Shown here piece after piece: positions 3,999 through 6,302 of a DNA stretch of 6,302 nt. The notes beneath the pieces were generated by a model. The model saw only the letters and a program-made list of their open reading frames with translations. It searched no databases and had not been told where the DNA came from. This DNA comes from Planctomycetaceae bacterium (GTDB taxonomy: Bacteria > Planctomycetota > Planctomycetia > Planctomycetales > Planctomycetaceae). The position numbers and the translations under genes are program-made. Positions within the stretch are counted from its first letter, which is position 1, and every line of letters begins with the position of its first letter. Location: contig DLVV01000455.1 of assembly GCA_003445035.1 (NCBI GenBank), positions 1-6,302 on the forward strand, in the 5' to 3' direction.

Positions 3999-6302
3999 CA
4001 GAGGCGGAACCTGAAAGTGCGGCGGTACCAGCGGTAGATCCACTGGTAGGGGGTTCGTGTATCGACCAGGAACCTCGAACGGCCCCGGAGTCCCGTCTTG
4101 AGCAGCAGCGGGTCCTTTCGGAGCAGAACCGTGGCCTGGTAGGCCGGGCTCAGCGGGCGTTCGCGCCCCTGGCGGTCGGTCGCTGTGGCGACTTCGCCAC
4201 CGAGCTTGTTGGAGAGCAGTTCGGGGACGAATTCGAGATCACGTCTCGAGATCTTTTCGATGAATCCCTCGTACGTCCGGGCCGGCAGGTGGTCGAACTT
4301 CAGTTCCACCCGGGTCGGCGAACGCGCCGGGGCCAGCTTCACCTCGCGATTCTCGCCTCCGGTACTCTTCACGCTCAGCAGCAGAGGTCTCGGCGCGGTC
4401 GTGTCGGTCGTTGGGGGGAACAGGTCGGCCAGGCGGGTGACATCTGATCCGTTGTTTGACGTGATCTGGTCTCCGGGCACGACCCCGGCCCTGGCGGCCG
4501 GGGTGTCGGGAAGAACGGTCGTGATGGTCAGCCCGGCGGGGCTCGAGATGCCGGAAAACCCCAGGGCCTCCTCGGCAGAGACCATGTCGTTGCGGTCGCC
4601 CTGGTCGATGACGACGACGGCCTGGAACTCGCTGTCGGGTGCGATGGAGAGCAGGTGGGTGCGGTCGGGCAGCAGGCAGTTGCGGTTGCGGTCTTCCAGG
4701 GGCGTGCCGTGCCAGGAGCCCAACTGGTCGCGACGGGAATCCAGCGGCGGAGCGGGTACCCGGGGCGGGGCGACAACGGTGCCGGCACACGGTGCCCTGA
4801 CCGTCATCCTTTCGATCTGCTTCTGAAACTCGGCCAACTGCGTCCTGGCCGACTCGCGATTGGCCCTGGCCAATTCCTCCCGCGACCGGTCTTCCAGTGC
4901 GTTGGCGACCGAGACCCGGATCAACTGGACCTGTTCCTGCTGTTCGAGGCGGAGTTGTTCGAGTGCGAGCGCGGGGTTGGCGAGTGTGGCGAGCGGCTGG
5001 CCGGAGGTGACCTGGTCACCGGGTTGAACCGGTCGGTTTTCGAGTCGGCCGGGGACGGGGGTGTAGACATGCCGCACGTCGTGGGGTTCGACCAGGAACA
5101 TCGCTTCGATGTGCAGGGGAAGCGGAACGGCCAGGGTGCAGGCGATCACTGTCACCAGCAGGCCGAGAGAGATCGCGATCTTGGGACGGCTCAATGGTTC
5201 GATCCTCGGAGCGGTGACCTGCTTGTAGATGTTCAGGACGAGGTTGAAAAGGATGGTGACGATCGAGACCACGGCGAGCGCGATGCCGATGCTCTGCAGA
5301 CCGTAAGGCTTCAGGACGGTGTAAAGGAAGACCATGATCGCGGCCAGGATGAACCAGCGGTACAGGCCGGCGGCGATGGCGAACATCACGAATCCCGCCC
5401 GCCCGCTTTCGGGCATGAACGGGTCGGGCTTGGCCTCGATCCCCAGGCAGTACCAGCCGAACCAGTCTCGCAGCAGCCGGTCGGCCTTGGGCCGCAGGTT
5501 GGGGATCTCGAGGAAGTCCGACATCATGTAGTAGCCGTCGAACCGCATCAGCGGGTTGGCGTTCCAGATGACGGTGGTGATGGTGGTCACGAAGAAGATG
5601 TTCAGGCACAGGTGGTGGATCAGCCCCGACTGGGTGTTCCACCAGATGTAGATCGCGATCGCCGAGATCGCCACCTCGATGTACATGCCCGCCGCCCCGA
5701 TGGTGATCCGCTGCCACTTGCTCTTGAGCATCCAGCTGTCGGAAACATCGCAGTAGAGACAGGGGCTGAAGACCAGCAGCATCACGCCCATCGCGTGGCA
5801 TTCGCCGCCGAAGTGTTTGCACGAGAGCCCGTGTCCGAACTCGTGGATCACCTTGCACGTGCCCAGGGTGATCCAGAGGTAGAGCAGGTTGGGCCAGCTG
5901 AAGAACTGCTGGAACTCGGGCATCTGCTCGGTGAAGGTCTCGAACTGGACCGCCAGCAGCACCCAGCTGGAGATGACGAACAGCAGTGTCAGCGTGACGG
6001 TGACCGGATGGTAGACCCAGCGGACGAGAGGGTAGAGCCGGGCGAGGACAGCCTCGGGGTCCCAGCCCGGGAGCCGGACGTACAGCAGGCTCCGCATGGT
6101 GTTGAACAGCTTCTTCTTCTTCTCCTCGAAGTTGAGCTTGGCCAGCGAGGCGCCCTGTCCGATGCGGTTGGAGAAGACCAGCCCCTTCTGGTGCAGGTCG
6201 GTGATCAGGTGCTGGATGTCGGAGAGTTGCAGGCGGACGGTGGGCAATTCGTCGTGGAGCGCATCGCGGAGTTCCTCGAGGTGGCGGTCACCGTTGAGCA
6301 GT
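3998..6302 (-). CDS. Site-2-protease (M50) / HlyD-type adaptor fusion with internal PDZ (5' partial)
   Basis: The frame stays open to the right edge, so the start lies outside the window; the TTG at 6247 is probably internal. Numbering from that codon as 1, there are 749 residues plus 18 complete upstream codons. The segment before the membrane (LLNGDRHLEEL to LHQKGLVF) resembles a PqqD-like winged helix. Hydrophobic segments lie near 85-101, 119-134, 152-167, 183-202, 209-230, 284-312, 316-340 and 357-375. The M50 zinc motif HEFGH is at 135-139, and the second motif NPLMRFDGYY at 231-240 supplies D237. CLYCDVSDSWML (163-174) is a family signature. Outside the membrane, lipoyl-like half-motifs (VPGRLENRPVQPGDQV near 398-413 and RAPCAGTVV near 484-492) flank a helical hairpin (about 425-480). 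A PDZ domain occupies about 565-640, followed by the rest of the adaptor barrel. The likely role is processing or export of a peptide or envelope protein. It resembles known planctomycete M50-HlyD fusions, but the partner transporter is not visible. Confidence 0.9.
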   Translation of the reverse strand, partial: LLNGDRHLEELRDALHDELPTVRLQLSDIQHLITDLHQKGLVFSNRIGQGASLAKLNFEEKKKKLFNTMRSLLYVRLPGWDPEAVLARLYPLVRWVYHPVTVTLTLLFVISSWVLLAVQFETFTEQMPEFQQFFSWPNLLYLWITLGTCKVIHEFGHGLSCKHFGGECHAMGVMLLVFSPCLYCDVSDSWMLKSKWQRITIGAAGMYIEVAISAIAIYIWWNTQSGLIHHLCLNIFFVTTITTVIWNANPLMRFDGYYMMSDFLEIPNLRPKADRLLRDWFGWYCLGIEAKPDPFMPESGRAGFVMFAIAAGLYRWFILAAIMVFLYTVLKPYGLQSIGIALAVVSIVTILFNLVLNIYKQVTAPRIEPLSRPKIAISLGLLVTVIACTLAVPLPLHIEAMFLVEPHDVRHVYTPVPGRLENRPVQPGDQVTSGQPLATLANPALALEQLRLEQQEQVQLIRVSVANALEDRSREELARANRESARTQLAEFQKQIERMTVRAPCAGTVVAPPRVPAPPLDSRRDQLGSWHGTPLEDRNRNCLLPDRTHLLSIAPDSEFQAVVVIDQGDRNDMVSAEEALGFSGISSPAGLTITTVLPDTPAARAGVVPGDQITSNNGSDVTRLADLFPPTTDTTAPRPLLLSVKSTGGENREVKLAPARSPTRVELKFDHLPARTYEGFIEKISRRDLEFVPELLSNKLGGEVATATDRQGRERPLSPAYQATVLLRKDPLLLKTGLRGRSRFLVDTRTPYQWIYRWYRRTFRFRL

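Noticed and set aside
5016..5858. Minus-strand open frame of 280 codons inside the M50 gene
   Set aside because: It is a frame-shifted shadow of the membrane segment containing HEFGH and FDGYY. It is rich in His, Arg and Asp with no membrane segments.
6245..6247. TTG as the true start of the M50-adaptor gene
   Set aside because: The frame is open upstream to the window edge, and the upstream codons (LLNGDRHLEELRDALHDE) continue the PqqD-like N-terminal segment, so the start is outside the window.

Overview
The window is a high-GC stretch of bacterial chromosome, almost certainly from a planctomycete (phylum Planctomycetota). The main reason is the pair at its left end: a DUF1549/DUF1553 (PSCyt2/PSD1) protein followed directly by the start of a protein with a twin-arginine signal, very likely DUF1501. 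This tandem pair is a hallmark of planctomycete genomes. The large membrane protein at the right end also belongs to a type common in that phylum, and Shine-Dalgarno sequences are mostly absent.

All five genes lie on the minus strand, so transcription runs from right to left. (1) 6302-3998 is a 5'-truncated gene for a membrane protein that joins a PqqD-like N-terminal segment, a site-2-protease (M50) core with HEFGH, and an HlyD-type periplasmic adaptor carrying an internal PDZ domain. (2) 3998-2844 is a cytoplasmic amidohydrolase-superfamily protein resembling COG3964. It is coupled to gene 1 by a TGATG overlap and seems to have lost several usual metal ligands. (3) After a 118-nt gap with two small hairpins, 2725-1742 is an exported DUF6282-type metal-dependent hydrolase with an intact set of candidate ligands and a usable Shine-Dalgarno. 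(4) 1699-110 (or from 1735) is the DUF1549/DUF1553 protein with a signal peptide and one CxxCH motif. (5) 101-1 is the N-terminus of the Tat-exported, DUF1501-like protein.

The spacing suggests two transcription units: genes 1-2, and genes 3-5 (gaps of 6-42 nt and 8 nt). Genes 3-5 all encode proteins destined for export, so they may act together on an external or periplasmic substrate, but no substrate can be read from the sequence. I see no RNA genes, CRISPR, insertion sequences, or phage or plasmid features. The most notable observations are the PDZ domain inside the adaptor barrel of the M50 protein and the altered metal site of the COG3964-like protein. Neither amounts to a clearly new system on this evidence.
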